Shown here: piece by piece, positions 1 through 8,629 of the stretch
Position numbering within the stretch: position 1 is the first letter of the stretch
Layout of the letters: each line of letters begins with the position of its first letter
Assembly (NCBI GenBank): GCA_963733395.1
Contig: CAVTCZ010000005.1
Location: 62,001 to 126,000 of the forward strand
DNA length: 64,000 bases
Source: JADKAV01 sp963733395
GTDB lineage: Bacteria > Actinomycetota > Actinomycetes > S36-B12 > UBA10799
Direction: 5' to 3'
Notes under the pieces: model-generated
The model's input: only the letters and a program-made list of their open reading frames with translations
Databases searched by the model: none
Told to the model about the DNA's origin: nothing
Position numbers and translations under genes: made by a program

Positions 1-143
1 CTTACGAGTACCTGGCCGAGTCGATCGCGGCGTGGCCCGATCAGGAGGGCCTGGCGCGGTTGCTGCAGGACACGGGCTGGCACGACGTCGCGTGGCGCAA
101 TCTCTCCGGCGGGATCGTCGCACTGCACCGGGGTGTCGCCTGA
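1..143 (+). CDS. menG: Demethylmenaquinone methyltransferase, C-terminal end only
   Basis: The window opens inside this gene. The last 46 residues read in frame from base 3 to the TGA at 141-143. They contain YLAESIAAWPDQEGL and end with WRNLSGGIVALHRG. This is the usual C-terminus of the UbiE/MenG class I methyltransferases that add the final C-methyl group to demethylmenaquinone. The AdoMet-binding motifs lie outside the window. Its place just upstream of nuoA fits actinobacterial gene order, where menaquinone synthesis and complex I genes are neighbours. Confidence 0.85.
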   Translation, partial: YEYLAESIAAWPDQEGLARLLQDTGWHDVAWRNLSGGIVALHRGVA

Positions 144-267
144 GCCACAGGCACGGTCCGCCCCCGGCGGCCGCACTCGGTGCCGACGGCCGCGCGGCAA
201 CCGCCCTCGTAGCTGGCCCAGGAGTAGCCTGAGTGCGTTCCATCAAGCCGACCGAACGGAAAACCCC

Positions 268-933
268 ATGCGCATTTCAGTGGTAGTGGCGGGCGCGGCA
301 TTGGCGATCGGACTCGCCGGATGCTCGAGCAGCGCCGAAGTGAGCGTCGGCGACTCGCCGACGGCCAGTGCGTCCGCGGAGCAGTCCGTCCCCGCGAACG
401 CCACAACCTATACCAGCGACAAGTACGGATTCAGCTTCCAGTACGCCCCGCCCTTCGAGCAGAAGGACGACATCTCCATGGATGCCGAGAGCGGTGCCAG
501 CAGCGCCGATTCGGTGGCGGTGTTCGACACCGAGGGCACTCAGGTGGGCGGGCAGTACCGCGACGCCTTCGTGGTCAACACCTACCAACTGACGACTGAG
601 ATCACCGACGAGAACCTCGACCAGGTCCAGACCGAACTCGAGCAGACCGTGATCCCGCAGCTCGAGCAGTCCAGCGAAGAGATGCAGATCTCCGAGCTCA
701 CGCCGACGACGGTGGCCGGACTCAGCGGCTTCGAGGCGGACGCGACCTTCACCGTCGAGGACACCCCGATGACCTCGAAGATCTGGTTCCTGTTCGACGG
801 TGACCTCGAGTATCAGTTGCTCACGCAGTCGGCCACTGAAGAGTGGGAAGGCCTGCAGCCCACGTTCGACCAGATGGTGAACTCGTTCACCGTGGCGCCG
901 GTCGCCGCCGACTCAGCGTCCCCGTCCGCCTGA
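268..933 (+). CDS. Secreted lipoprotein of unknown function
   Basis: 221 residues. The N-terminus is a lipoprotein signal: MRIS, a hydrophobic stretch, then the lipobox LAGC with the lipidated Cys near residue 19, and a Ser/Ala/Thr-rich linker. The mature part begins YTSDKYGFSFQYAPPFEQ and ends with LQPTFDQMVNSF. This resembles PsbP/DUF1795-like lipoproteins, but that is only an impression. The ATG at 268 is chosen because it directly starts a signal peptide; the frame is open further upstream but that part looks non-coding. A TAGCCT -10-like box lies at 225-230. Many actinobacteria have a geranylgeranyl reductase gene between menG and nuoA; here this lipoprotein takes the place. It is separated from nuo by a terminator-like hairpin, so it is probably a separate unit. 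Confidence 0.75.
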   Translation: MRISVVVAGAALAIGLAGCSSSAEVSVGDSPTASASAEQSVPANATTYTSDKYGFSFQYAPPFEQKDDISMDAESGASSADSVAVFDTEGTQVGGQYRDAFVVNTYQLTTEITDENLDQVQTELEQTVIPQLEQSSEEMQISELTPTTVAGLSGFEADATFTVEDTPMTSKIWFLFDGDLEYQLLTQSATEEWEGLQPTFDQMVNSFTVAPVAADSASPSA

Positions 934-937
934 GCGC

Positions 938-969
938 GACCCCCGGTCCGTCACGGCGGGCCGGGGGTC
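938..969 (+). terminator. Stem-loop after the lipoprotein gene
   Basis: A perfect 9-bp inverted repeat, GACCCCCGG (938-946) with CCGGGGGTC (961-969), starts five bases after the stop codon. There is no T-tract, as is common for actinobacterial terminators. Confidence 0.55.
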
Positions 970-1029
970 AGCAGTCGTGCGCGACGACCCTGCTGGGAGC
1001 ACCCACCTGCGGGCCGTGGGGGCACGATC

Positions 1030-1035
1030 TACACT
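1030..1035 (+). promoter_or_regulatory. Candidate -10 box of the nuo operon
   Basis: TACACT at 1030-1035. The same ten bases TACACTCGAG occur upstream of rplJ (36878-36887), which supports a promoter role. No convincing -35 hexamer is seen. Transcription from here would give a 5' leader of about 210 nt before nuoA and would start about 10 nt before the Rex operator. Confidence 0.4.
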
Positions 1036-1050
1036 CGAGTCCGGGGGGCT

Positions 1051-1066
1051 CGTGAACGCGTTCACA
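1051..1066. promoter_or_regulatory. Rex operator upstream of nuoA
   Basis: CGTGAACGCGTTCACA matches 15 of 16 positions of the Rex operator known from Streptomyces (TGTGAACGCGTTCACA). Its core GTGAACGCGTTCAC is a perfect palindrome. Rex is a redox repressor that leaves DNA when the NADH/NAD+ ratio rises, and nuo is an established Rex target in Streptomyces. The site lies just downstream of the candidate -10 box, where it could block initiation. The rest of the 934-1254 gap holds the hairpin at 938-969 and otherwise nothing recognisable. The nuoA ribosome-binding site (GGAAGGAG, about 1238-1245) follows. Confidence 0.8.
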
Positions 1067-1254
1067 AGGAGAGCGGATGGATCGCCACGCAGTCGGTCTC
1101 GGGATTGCCCCGGCAGGTTCGACGAAGGTCCATGACCTCGCGTGCGGCGGTCCCACCCCGGGTCCATCCGTATGAGGAGCATCGCATCAGACTCGTTGGG
1201 CGGCGCCGTCGCGACGCCCCCTAGGATTGAGCCGATCGGAAGGAGTCGATAGCG

Positions 1255-1617
1255 ATGGGCAACGTGTACCTTCCCATCCTGATCCTGGGACTGCTGGCAT
1301 TCGCGTTCGCCGCGTTCAGCGTCGGGGTGGCCAGCCTCACCGGTCCGAAGCGCTACAACCGGGCGAAGATGGACCCCTACGAGTGCGGTATCGAGCCGAC
1401 CCCGCAGCCCATCGGCCGCGGCAAGTTCCCGGTGAAGTACTACTTGACCGCCATGCTCTTCATCATCTTCGACATCGAGATCGTGTTCCTCTACCCGTGG
1501 GCGGTGTCGTTCGACCAGCTCGCGCTGTTCGGGCTCGTCGAGATGTTGCTGTTCATCGTGACCTTGCTCGTGGTGTACGCCTACGTCTGGCGCCGCCACG
1601 GTCTGGAATGGGACTGA
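1255..1617 (+). CDS. nuoA: NADH-quinone oxidoreductase subunit A
   Basis: 120 residues, the usual length for NuoA. It is a membrane-arm subunit with three hydrophobic helices. The family motif KMDPYECGIEPTPQP sits in the loop after helix 1, with the conserved Cys, followed by YYLTAMLFIIFDIEIVFLYP. NuoA helps form the quinone cavity with NuoH, NuoD and NuoB. The start ATG at 1255 follows a good GGAAGGAG site. First gene of the nuo operon; nuoB starts one base after its stop. Confidence 0.95.
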   Translation: MGNVYLPILILGLLAFAFAAFSVGVASLTGPKRYNRAKMDPYECGIEPTPQPIGRGKFPVKYYLTAMLFIIFDIEIVFLYPWAVSFDQLALFGLVEMLLFIVTLLVVYAYVWRRHGLEWD

Positions 1618-1618
1618 C

Positions 1619-2173
1619 ATGGGACTCGAGGAGAAACTCCCGAGCGGCGTCCTGCTGACCACCGTCGAGGCGGTCGCCGGCTACGCCCGTAAGGGGTCGC
1701 TGTGGCCGGCGACGTTCGGCCTGGCCTGTTGCGCCATCGAGATGATGGCCACCGGCGCCCCGCGCTACGACCTGGCCCGGTTCGGCATGGAGGTCTTCCG
1801 GGCCTCCCCGCGGCAGGCCGACCTGATGATCGTGGCCGGCCGGGTGAGCCAGAAGATGGCCCCGGTGCTGCGCCAGATCTACGACCAGATGCCGAACCCG
1901 AAGTGGGTGCTCGCCATGGGGGTGTGCGCCTCCAGCGGTGGCATGTTCAACAACTACGCGATCGTGCAGGGCGTCGACCACGTCGTCCCCGTCGACATGT
2001 ACCTGCCCGGCTGCCCACCGCGTCCGGAGATGCTGATCGACGCGATCCTCAAGATCCATGACCAGATCCAGCACACGAAGCTCGGCGCCAACCGTGAGCG
2101 CGAAGTCGTCGAGCTCGAGGCGCAGGCCATGCAGGCACTGCCCTCCGAGCAGATGAAGGGGCTCATGCGGTGA
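1619..2173 (+). CDS. nuoB: NADH-quinone oxidoreductase subunit B
   Basis: 184 residues. NuoB carries cluster N2, the last iron-sulfur cluster before the quinone. All four ligands are visible: the tandem pair C37-C38 in LACCAIEMM, C103 in AMGVCASSGG and C132 in LPGCPPRPEML. Peripheral arm, at the membrane junction. The stop overlaps the GTG start of nuoC, so translation is coupled. Confidence 0.96.
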   Translation: MGLEEKLPSGVLLTTVEAVAGYARKGSLWPATFGLACCAIEMMATGAPRYDLARFGMEVFRASPRQADLMIVAGRVSQKMAPVLRQIYDQMPNPKWVLAMGVCASSGGMFNNYAIVQGVDHVVPVDMYLPGCPPRPEMLIDAILKIHDQIQHTKLGANREREVVELEAQAMQALPSEQMKGLMR

Positions 2174-2880
2174 CCGAGAACCCTGGGACACCCGAGGCCG
2201 GCGAGGTCGTGCCGGCCGGTACCGAGACCCTCGAGGTGCTGGAGACCGGACGCGGTGCCTTCGGTGTGGAGGGCAGCCCGGACGTCAGCGGCTACGGCGG
2301 CCTGGTCCGCACGACCTACGCGCCGGCCCCGGCCACCCGGCCCTACGGCGGCTGGTACGACGAGGCCGTCGACACCCTGGCCGACGCTCTCGGCGATGCG
2401 TTCGGTCCGGCGGTGTCGAAGGTCGTCGTGGCCCATGACCAACTGACGCTGGAGGTGGAGCGCGAGCACCTGCTCGAGGTCATGCGCACCCTGCGCGACC
2501 ATCCGGCGCTGCGCTTCGAGATCTGCCTCGGGGCAAGCGGCGTGCACTGGCCCGAGGACACCGGCCGGGAGCTGCACGTGCACTACCCGATGCTGTCGAT
2601 GACCCACAACCGTCGGCTGTCGGTGGAGGTCACCTGCCCGGACGACGATCGGCACGTCCCGTCGGTCGTGGACATCTACCCGGGCAACAACTGGCACGAG
2701 CGGGAGACCTTCGACTTCTTCGGGGTGATCTTCGACGGCCACCCGGGCCTGACCCGCATCGAGATGCCCGACGACTGGGTGGGTCACCCGCAGCGCAAGG
2801 ACTATCCGCTCGGTGGCATCCCCGTGGAGTACAAGGGTGCGACCATTCCACCGCCGGACGACCGCCGGGAGTACAAGTGA
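2170..2880 (+). CDS. nuoC: NADH-quinone oxidoreductase subunit C
   Basis: 236 residues with a GTG start overlapping the nuoB stop (GTGA). The family signature WHERETFDFFGVIFDGHP is present, followed by DDWVGHPQRKDYPLGG near the C-terminus. The N-terminal 50 or so residues are rich in Glu, Gly and Pro and look poorly conserved. Peripheral-arm subunit packing against NuoD. Stop and nuoD start overlap as GTGA. Confidence 0.95.
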   Translation: MTENPGTPEAGEVVPAGTETLEVLETGRGAFGVEGSPDVSGYGGLVRTTYAPAPATRPYGGWYDEAVDTLADALGDAFGPAVSKVVVAHDQLTLEVEREHLLEVMRTLRDHPALRFEICLGASGVHWPEDTGRELHVHYPMLSMTHNRRLSVEVTCPDDDRHVPSVVDIYPGNNWHERETFDFFGVIFDGHPGLTRIEMPDDWVGHPQRKDYPLGGIPVEYKGATIPPPDDRREYK

Positions 2881-4214
2881 GCGAAGACGTCATCTACGAG
2901 ACCGCCGAGGAGGCGGGCTCCTACGACACCACCGAGGGCAAGGTCTTCACCGTCAGCGGCGGGGACTGGGACCAGGTCCGCGGCGACGAGGGCATCGAGC
3001 AGCGGGTCGTCGTCAACATGGGTCCGCAACACCCGTCCACCCACGGCGTGCTCCGGCTGATCCTGGAACTCGACGGTGAGGCGGTGACCGAGGCCCGCTC
3101 CGGGATCGGTTACCTGCACACCGGCATCGAGAAGAACATGGAGTTCCGGACCTGGACGCAGGGCGTCACCTACGTCACGCGCATGGACTACCTCGCGCCG
3201 ATCTTCAACGAGACCGCGTACTGCCTCGGCGTGGAGAAGCTGCTCGGCATCACCGAGCAGATCCCGGACCGCGCCACGGTCATCCGCGTGATGCTGATGG
3301 AACTCAACCGGGTGAGTTCGCACCTGGTGTGTCTGGCCACCGGTGGCATGGAACTCGGCGCCCTGACCGCCATGACGTTCGGGTTCCGGGAGCGCGAGTA
3401 CGTGCTGGACGTCCTGGAGACGGTCACCGGCCTGCGTATGAACCATGCGTACGTCCGCCCTGGTGGGCTGGCCCAGGACCTCCCGGACGGCGCGGAGAAG
3501 GCGATCGCCGACGTCGTGGCACTGCTGCGCAAACGGCTGCCGGACACCGCCAATCTGCTGGTCGACAACTCCGTCTGGATGTCCCGCACCGAGTCGGTCG
3601 GCTATCTCGACCTCACCGGCTGCATCGCCTTGGGCATGACCGGTCCGGTGCTGCGCGCCACCGGCTACCCCTGGGACCTGCGCAAGATGCAGCCCTACTG
3701 CGGATACGAGAACTACGAGTTCGAGGTCGTCACGCAGACGACCTGCGACGCCTACGGCCGGTTCCTCATCCGGCTCGGGGAGATGAACCAGAGCCTCAAC
3801 ATCGTGGAGCAATGCCTCGACCGGCTGCGGCCGGGCCCGGTCATGGTCGAGGACAAGAAGATCGCCTGGCCGGCGCAGCTGGCCCTCGGCTCCGACGGCA
3901 TGGGCAACTCGCTGGAGCACATCCGGGAGATCATGGGCCAGTCGATGGAGGCGCTGATCCACCACTTCAAACTGGTCACCGAGGGCTTCCGGGTCCCGGC
4001 GGGACAGGCCTACGTGTCGATCGAGGCGCCGCGCGGTGAGCTGGGGGTGCATGTGGTCTCCGACGGTGGCACCCGGCCGTACCGGGTCCACTTCCGGGAG
4101 CCGTCGTTCAACAACCTGCAGGCTGTGCCACCGATGTGCGAGGGCGGCCAAGTGGCCGACGTCGTGGCGGCGGTGGCGAGTATCGACCCCGTCATGGGTG
4201 GAGTGGATCGCTGA
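2877..4214 (+). CDS. nuoD: NADH-quinone oxidoreductase subunit D
   Basis: 445 residues, GTG start overlapping nuoC. NuoD forms most of the quinone-binding pocket of the peripheral arm and is related to [NiFe]-hydrogenase large subunits. Motifs seen: NMGPQHPSTHGVLRL near residue 45, YLHTGIEKNMEFRTW, and the C-terminal VVAAVASIDPVMGGVDR. The hydrogenase nickel-ligand cysteine pairs are absent, as expected for complex I. Its stop overlaps nuoE by one base (TGATG). Confidence 0.96.
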   Translation: MSEDVIYETAEEAGSYDTTEGKVFTVSGGDWDQVRGDEGIEQRVVVNMGPQHPSTHGVLRLILELDGEAVTEARSGIGYLHTGIEKNMEFRTWTQGVTYVTRMDYLAPIFNETAYCLGVEKLLGITEQIPDRATVIRVMLMELNRVSSHLVCLATGGMELGALTAMTFGFREREYVLDVLETVTGLRMNHAYVRPGGLAQDLPDGAEKAIADVVALLRKRLPDTANLLVDNSVWMSRTESVGYLDLTGCIALGMTGPVLRATGYPWDLRKMQPYCGYENYEFEVVTQTTCDAYGRFLIRLGEMNQSLNIVEQCLDRLRPGPVMVEDKKIAWPAQLALGSDGMGNSLEHIREIMGQSMEALIHHFKLVTEGFRVPAGQAYVSIEAPRGELGVHVVSDGGTRPYRVHFREPSFNNLQAVPPMCEGGQVADVVAAVASIDPVMGGVDR

Positions 4215-4864
4215 TGGCACTGACCGAACAGACGCGCGCGGAGATGATGGACCTCGCAGCGCGCTATCCGCAGGCGCGTAGTGCGCTGCTGCCGATGCTG
4301 CACCTCGCGCAGTCCGAGGAGGGCTACGTGAGTCCTGAGGGCATCATCATGTGCGCGGAGGTGCTGGGGCTGACCACCGCCGAGGTGAAGGCGGTCACCA
4401 CCTTCTACACCATGTACAAGGACCAGCCGGTGGGCGAGTACCACGTCGGCGTCTGCATCAACCCCGGCTGCGGCATCCTCGGCGGCGACGCGATCTGGGA
4501 GGCGCTGTCCGGCGACCTCGGCGTCGGACACGACGAGGTGAGCGCCGACGGGAAGGTCTCGCTGGAGCGGATCGAGTGCCAGGCGGCCTGCACGCACGCA
4601 CCGGTGATGACCGCGAACTGGGAGTTCCTGGACGACATGACCGTCGAGAGCGCCCGGCAGCTGGTCGAGGACCTGCGCGCCGGACGCGAGGTGAAGTCCA
4701 CCCGTGGCCCGGTCATCCGGGACTTCAAGGCCAGCGAGCGGACCATCTCGGGGATCGACGACGACGGCCTCGGCGAGGTCCCGGCCACCGACGACCTGAT
4801 GCTCGCCGGTCTTCGCTACGCCCAGGAGCACGACATGAAAGCACCGGACGCGGAGGTCATCTGA
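4214..4864 (+). CDS. nuoE: NADH-quinone oxidoreductase subunit E
   Basis: 216 residues counted from the ATG at 4214, which overlaps the nuoD stop. The same frame is open further upstream but that stretch is inside nuoD. NuoE is thioredoxin-like and carries the [2Fe-2S] cluster N1a. The ligands are CINPGC (C-x4-C) and CQAAC (C-x3-C). It forms the NADH dehydrogenase module with NuoF and NuoG. The last 60 residues form a variable tail. Coupled to nuoF by a one-base TGATG overlap. Confidence 0.95.
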   Translation: MALTEQTRAEMMDLAARYPQARSALLPMLHLAQSEEGYVSPEGIIMCAEVLGLTTAEVKAVTTFYTMYKDQPVGEYHVGVCINPGCGILGGDAIWEALSGDLGVGHDEVSADGKVSLERIECQAACTHAPVMTANWEFLDDMTVESARQLVEDLRAGREVKSTRGPVIRDFKASERTISGIDDDGLGEVPATDDLMLAGLRYAQEHDMKAPDAEVI

Positions 4865-6165
4865 TGCCGCTGACCCCTGTCATCACCGCCCACTGGGACG
4901 AGCCGGACTCGTTCACCCTCGAGGGCTACCGCCGCCACGGCGGCTACAGCGCACTGGCGAAGGCCTTCGAGTTGGGCCCGGACGCCGTCATCGCGACCGT
5001 CAAGGACTCGGGACTGCGGGGTCGTGGCGGCGCCGGTTTCCCGACGGGCCTGAAGTGGAGTTTCGTCCCGCAGAACGACGGCAAGCCGCATTACCTCGTG
5101 GTCAACGCCGACGAGTCCGAGCCCGGTGCCTGCAAGGACATCCCGATCATGCTGGCGAACCCGCATGCACTGATCGAGGGCATCATCATCGCCTCGTACG
5201 CGATCCGCGCGGACCACGCGTTCGTGTACATCCGTGGTGAGGTCCCGCATGTCATCCGCCGGATGCATGCCGCGGTGCGGCAGGCCCGGGAGGCCGGCTA
5301 CCTCGGCGACAACCTCGACGGCAACGGGTTCAACCTCAACCTGGTGGTGCACGCCGGGGCGGGCGCGTACATCTGCGGCGAGGAGACCGCTCTGCTCGAT
5401 TCGCTGGAGGGCCGGCGCGGGCAGCCCCGGCTGAAGCCGCCGTTCCCCGCCGTGGCGGGCCTGTACGCCTGCCCCACGGTGGTCAACAACGTCGAGACGA
5501 TCGCCAACGTGCCGTACATCATCAACAACGGCGTCGACTGGTTCCGCTCCTTCGGCACGGAGAAGTCGCCCGGTTTCAAGGTGTTCGCGGTCTCCGGCCA
5601 CGTGCAGCGTCCCGGTATCTACGAAGCGCCGTTGGGCATTCCGATGGCAGAGCTGCTCGAGTACGCCGGCGGGATCCGTGAGGGCCACGAGCTGAAGTTC
5701 TGGCTCCCGGGCGGCTCCTCGGTCCCGATGCTGACGCCGGAACACCTGGACACCCCCATGACGTACGAGGCCCTGGTCGCGGCCGGGTCGATGCTGGGCA
5801 CGGGAACCCCGATGGTGTTCGACGAGACCACGTCGGTGGTCCGTGCCGTCACCGGCTGGTTGGACTTCTACAAGCACGAGTCGTGCGGCAAGTGCACACC
5901 GTGCCGGGAGGGCAACTGGTTCATCCACGACCTGCTGCACCGGTTCGACTCCGGCCGGGGTCGCAGCGAGCAGCTGGTCATCCTCGACGACCTGTGCGGG
6001 CAGATCCTGGGACGCTCGTTCTGCCCCTTGGGGGACGCGGCAGCCACCCCGTTCCCGGCGGCCATGAAGTACTTCGCCGACGAGTTCGAAGCAGGAACCA
6101 CCACGCCGAGCAGTGAAGCGTTCGACCCGGCGGCCAGCACGGTCTTCAGCGAGGTGAGGGCATGA
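4864..6165 (+). CDS. nuoF: NADH-quinone oxidoreductase subunit F (NADH, FMN and N3 site)
   Basis: 433 residues from the ATG at 4864. This subunit binds NADH and FMN and passes electrons to cluster N3. Seen: the glycine-rich nucleotide loop GRGGAGFPTGLKW, the FMN-binding region GEETALLDSLEGRRGQPR, and the N3 ligands in SCGKCTPCREG plus the later Cys in RSFCPLGD. Stop overlaps the nuoG start (ATGA). Confidence 0.96.
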   Translation: MPLTPVITAHWDEPDSFTLEGYRRHGGYSALAKAFELGPDAVIATVKDSGLRGRGGAGFPTGLKWSFVPQNDGKPHYLVVNADESEPGACKDIPIMLANPHALIEGIIIASYAIRADHAFVYIRGEVPHVIRRMHAAVRQAREAGYLGDNLDGNGFNLNLVVHAGAGAYICGEETALLDSLEGRRGQPRLKPPFPAVAGLYACPTVVNNVETIANVPYIINNGVDWFRSFGTEKSPGFKVFAVSGHVQRPGIYEAPLGIPMAELLEYAGGIREGHELKFWLPGGSSVPMLTPEHLDTPMTYEALVAAGSMLGTGTPMVFDETTSVVRAVTGWLDFYKHESCGKCTPCREGNWFIHDLLHRFDSGRGRSEQLVILDDLCGQILGRSFCPLGDAAATPFPAAMKYFADEFEAGTTTPSSEAFDPAASTVFSEVRA

Positions 6166-8629
6166 CCGTCACAGAACCGAGCAGCAGCGGGATGACCGTC
6201 CCGGAGGGGCACGTCGCGTTCAGCATCGACGGCATCACCATGACCGCCGAGAAGGGCACGCTGATCATCCGTGCCGCCGAGCAGCTCGGCATCGAGGTGC
6301 CGCGATTCTGCGACCACCCGCTGCTGGACCCGGTGGCCGCTTGCCGCATGTGCCTCGTGGAGATCGAAGGGATGCCCAAGCCGCAGCCGGCCTGCGCCAT
6401 CCCGGTCGGCGACAACATGGTGGTCCGCACCCAGCGCACCTCGAAGATCGCCGATGACGCCCAGAAGGGCGTCATGGAGTTCCTGCTGCTCAACCACCCG
6501 TTGGACTGTCCGATCTGCGACAAGGGCGGCGAGTGCCCGCTGCAGAACCAGGCGATGACGGCAGGCCGGCCGGAGAGCCGGTTCGAGGGGCGCAAGCGCA
6601 CCTTCCCGAAGCCGATCAACGTCAGCGTGCAGATCCTGCTGGACCGGGAGCGGTGCGTGTCCTGCGCCCGGTGCACCCGGTTCGCCGATGAGATCGCCGG
6701 CGACGCCTTCATCGACCTGTTGGAGCGCGGCGCGCAACAACAGGTCGGGATCAGCGAGGACACTCCCTTCGACTCCTACTTCTCCGGCAACACCGTGCAG
6801 ATCTGCCCGGTGGGGGCGCTGACCAACGCCCGCTACCGCTTCCGCGCCCGGCCCTTCGACCTGGTCTCCGTGCCGACCGTGTGCGAGCACTGCGCCAGTG
6901 GTTGCGCGTTGCGCACCGACGTGCGCCGTGGCGAGGTGCAGCGCCGGCTGGCCGCCGACGACCCGGCGGTCAACGAGGAGTGGAACTGCGACAAGGGGCG
7001 GTTCGCGTTCCCGTACCTGACAGAGGACCGGATCACCCACCCGCTCGTGCGCGACGAGGACGGCGGGATGCGCACCGCCTCCTGGCCCGAGGCACTGGGC
7101 ATCGCCGCCGACGCCCTCACCGCGGCGGTCGGCAGTGCTGCGGTCCTGACCGGTGGCCGGCTGACCGCCGAGGACGCCTTCGCGTACTCCAAGTTCGCCA
7201 GGACGGTCCTGCAGACCGACGACGTCGACTTCCGCGCCCGCGCCAGCAGCGACGAGGAAGCCGCGTTCCTGGCCGCAGTCGTGCGCGGTGCGCCAGGTCC
7301 CACCTACGCGGACCTGGACGCTGCCCCGGCCGTGGTGCTGGTCGCGTTCGAGCCCGAGGACGAATCCCCGATCGTGTTCCTGCGCCTGCGCAAGGCGGTG
7401 ACCAAGGGTGCGACGAAGGTGTTCGCGGTGGCCCCGTGGGCCAGCCCGGGATTGTCCAAACTGCACGCCACCGTGCTCGCCGCCGGACCCGGACAGGAGG
7501 TCCGGGCCCTCGACGGCTCCGACGAGGTCCGCGCGGCGCTGCGCCAACCCGGCGCGGTGCTGATGGTCGGCGAGCGCGCCGCAACGGCCCCCGGGCTGCT
7601 GAGCTGGGCCGCCCGCACCGCCGACGGAGACCGGCGCGCACCTGGCCTGGGTGCCGCGCCGTGCCGGTGACCGCGGAGCACTCGAGGCCGGGCTGCTGCC
7701 CGGTTCGGCGGCGCCCGGATGGGGCGACCTGCCGGCCGGGGTCGGCTTCGCCGGTGTCATCGCACGACTGGTCGACGCAGCCGAGCCGGAGGAAGCCCTG
7801 GTTCCCACGGAACCCCCGGTCGCGGATGCCGAGCAGGCAGGCGCCGACGTGGTCGCCGTCGAGCAGTCGGACTCGGACCTCGTCCCGGTGGCCGACACCG
7901 AGCCCGAACCGCCCTACCGGGCACTGCTGCTCGCCGGGTTCGACCCGCGCGATGTCCCCGACGGCGCGGCGCTGGTCGCCGGCTTCGAACAGGTGCCCAC
8001 CGTGATCGTGCTGGCCACCCATCACAACGACGCCACCCGGGCCGCGGACATCGTGTTCCCGGTCGCGGCGGTGACCGAGAAGGCGGGATCCTTCGTGGAC
8101 TGGGAGGGCCGGTACCGGCCGTTCCCGCAGGTCTTCCGGGACTCGCTGATCCTGACCGATGCCGCCGTGTCTGGCCGCCATCGCCGACGAGATGCTGCTC
8201 GACTTCGGCCCGGTGGACCCGGCAGCGTTGCGAGCAGAGGCACAGGCAGCAACGCCGGCCACCCGCCCCGCTGCCCCGCAGGAACAACCCGCCGGTCCCC
8301 GCGAGACTGCCGTCGGGGAGGCGGTGCTGGCCACCTGGCGGCAACTGATCGACGACGCCAGCATGCAGGCCGGTGAGCCCTACCTGGCCGCCACTGCCCG
8401 GCCCGCCGTCATCCGGATCAGCCCGGCGAACGCCGCTGATCTCGGCATCTCCGACGGCGACCCGGTGACCCTCACCGGAACCGTCGGTTCGATGACCTTG
8501 CCGGCACTGATCACGGACATGCCGTCCGGAGTCGTCTGGGCGCCCGCCAACAACGGTACGAGCGTGGTGGCCGATCTCGGCGTCAGCGCCGGCGATACGG
8601 TGCGAGTGAGCGTCGGGAGGGTGTCATGA
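6162..8629 (+). CDS. nuoG: NADH-quinone oxidoreductase subunit G, broken by two frameshifts
   Basis: Two single-base insertions split the frame: one near 7629 and one near 8168. Dropping one base at each place gives a continuous protein of about 821 residues, the normal actinobacterial length. The N-terminal part has the [2Fe-2S] ligands (FCDHPLLD, CRMC), CPICDKGGECPLQ, CVSCARCTRF and CPVGALT. A further CEHCASGC plus a later Cys in WNCDKGRF gives the C-x2-C-x3-C...C pattern of the off-path N7 cluster. After that comes a molybdopterin-oxidoreductase-like domain. The first break is where AWVPRRAGDRGALEAG should follow; the second is where LAAIADEMLLDFG should follow. All flanking genes are intact and coupled, so sequencing error is more likely than loss. 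Confidence 0.88.
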
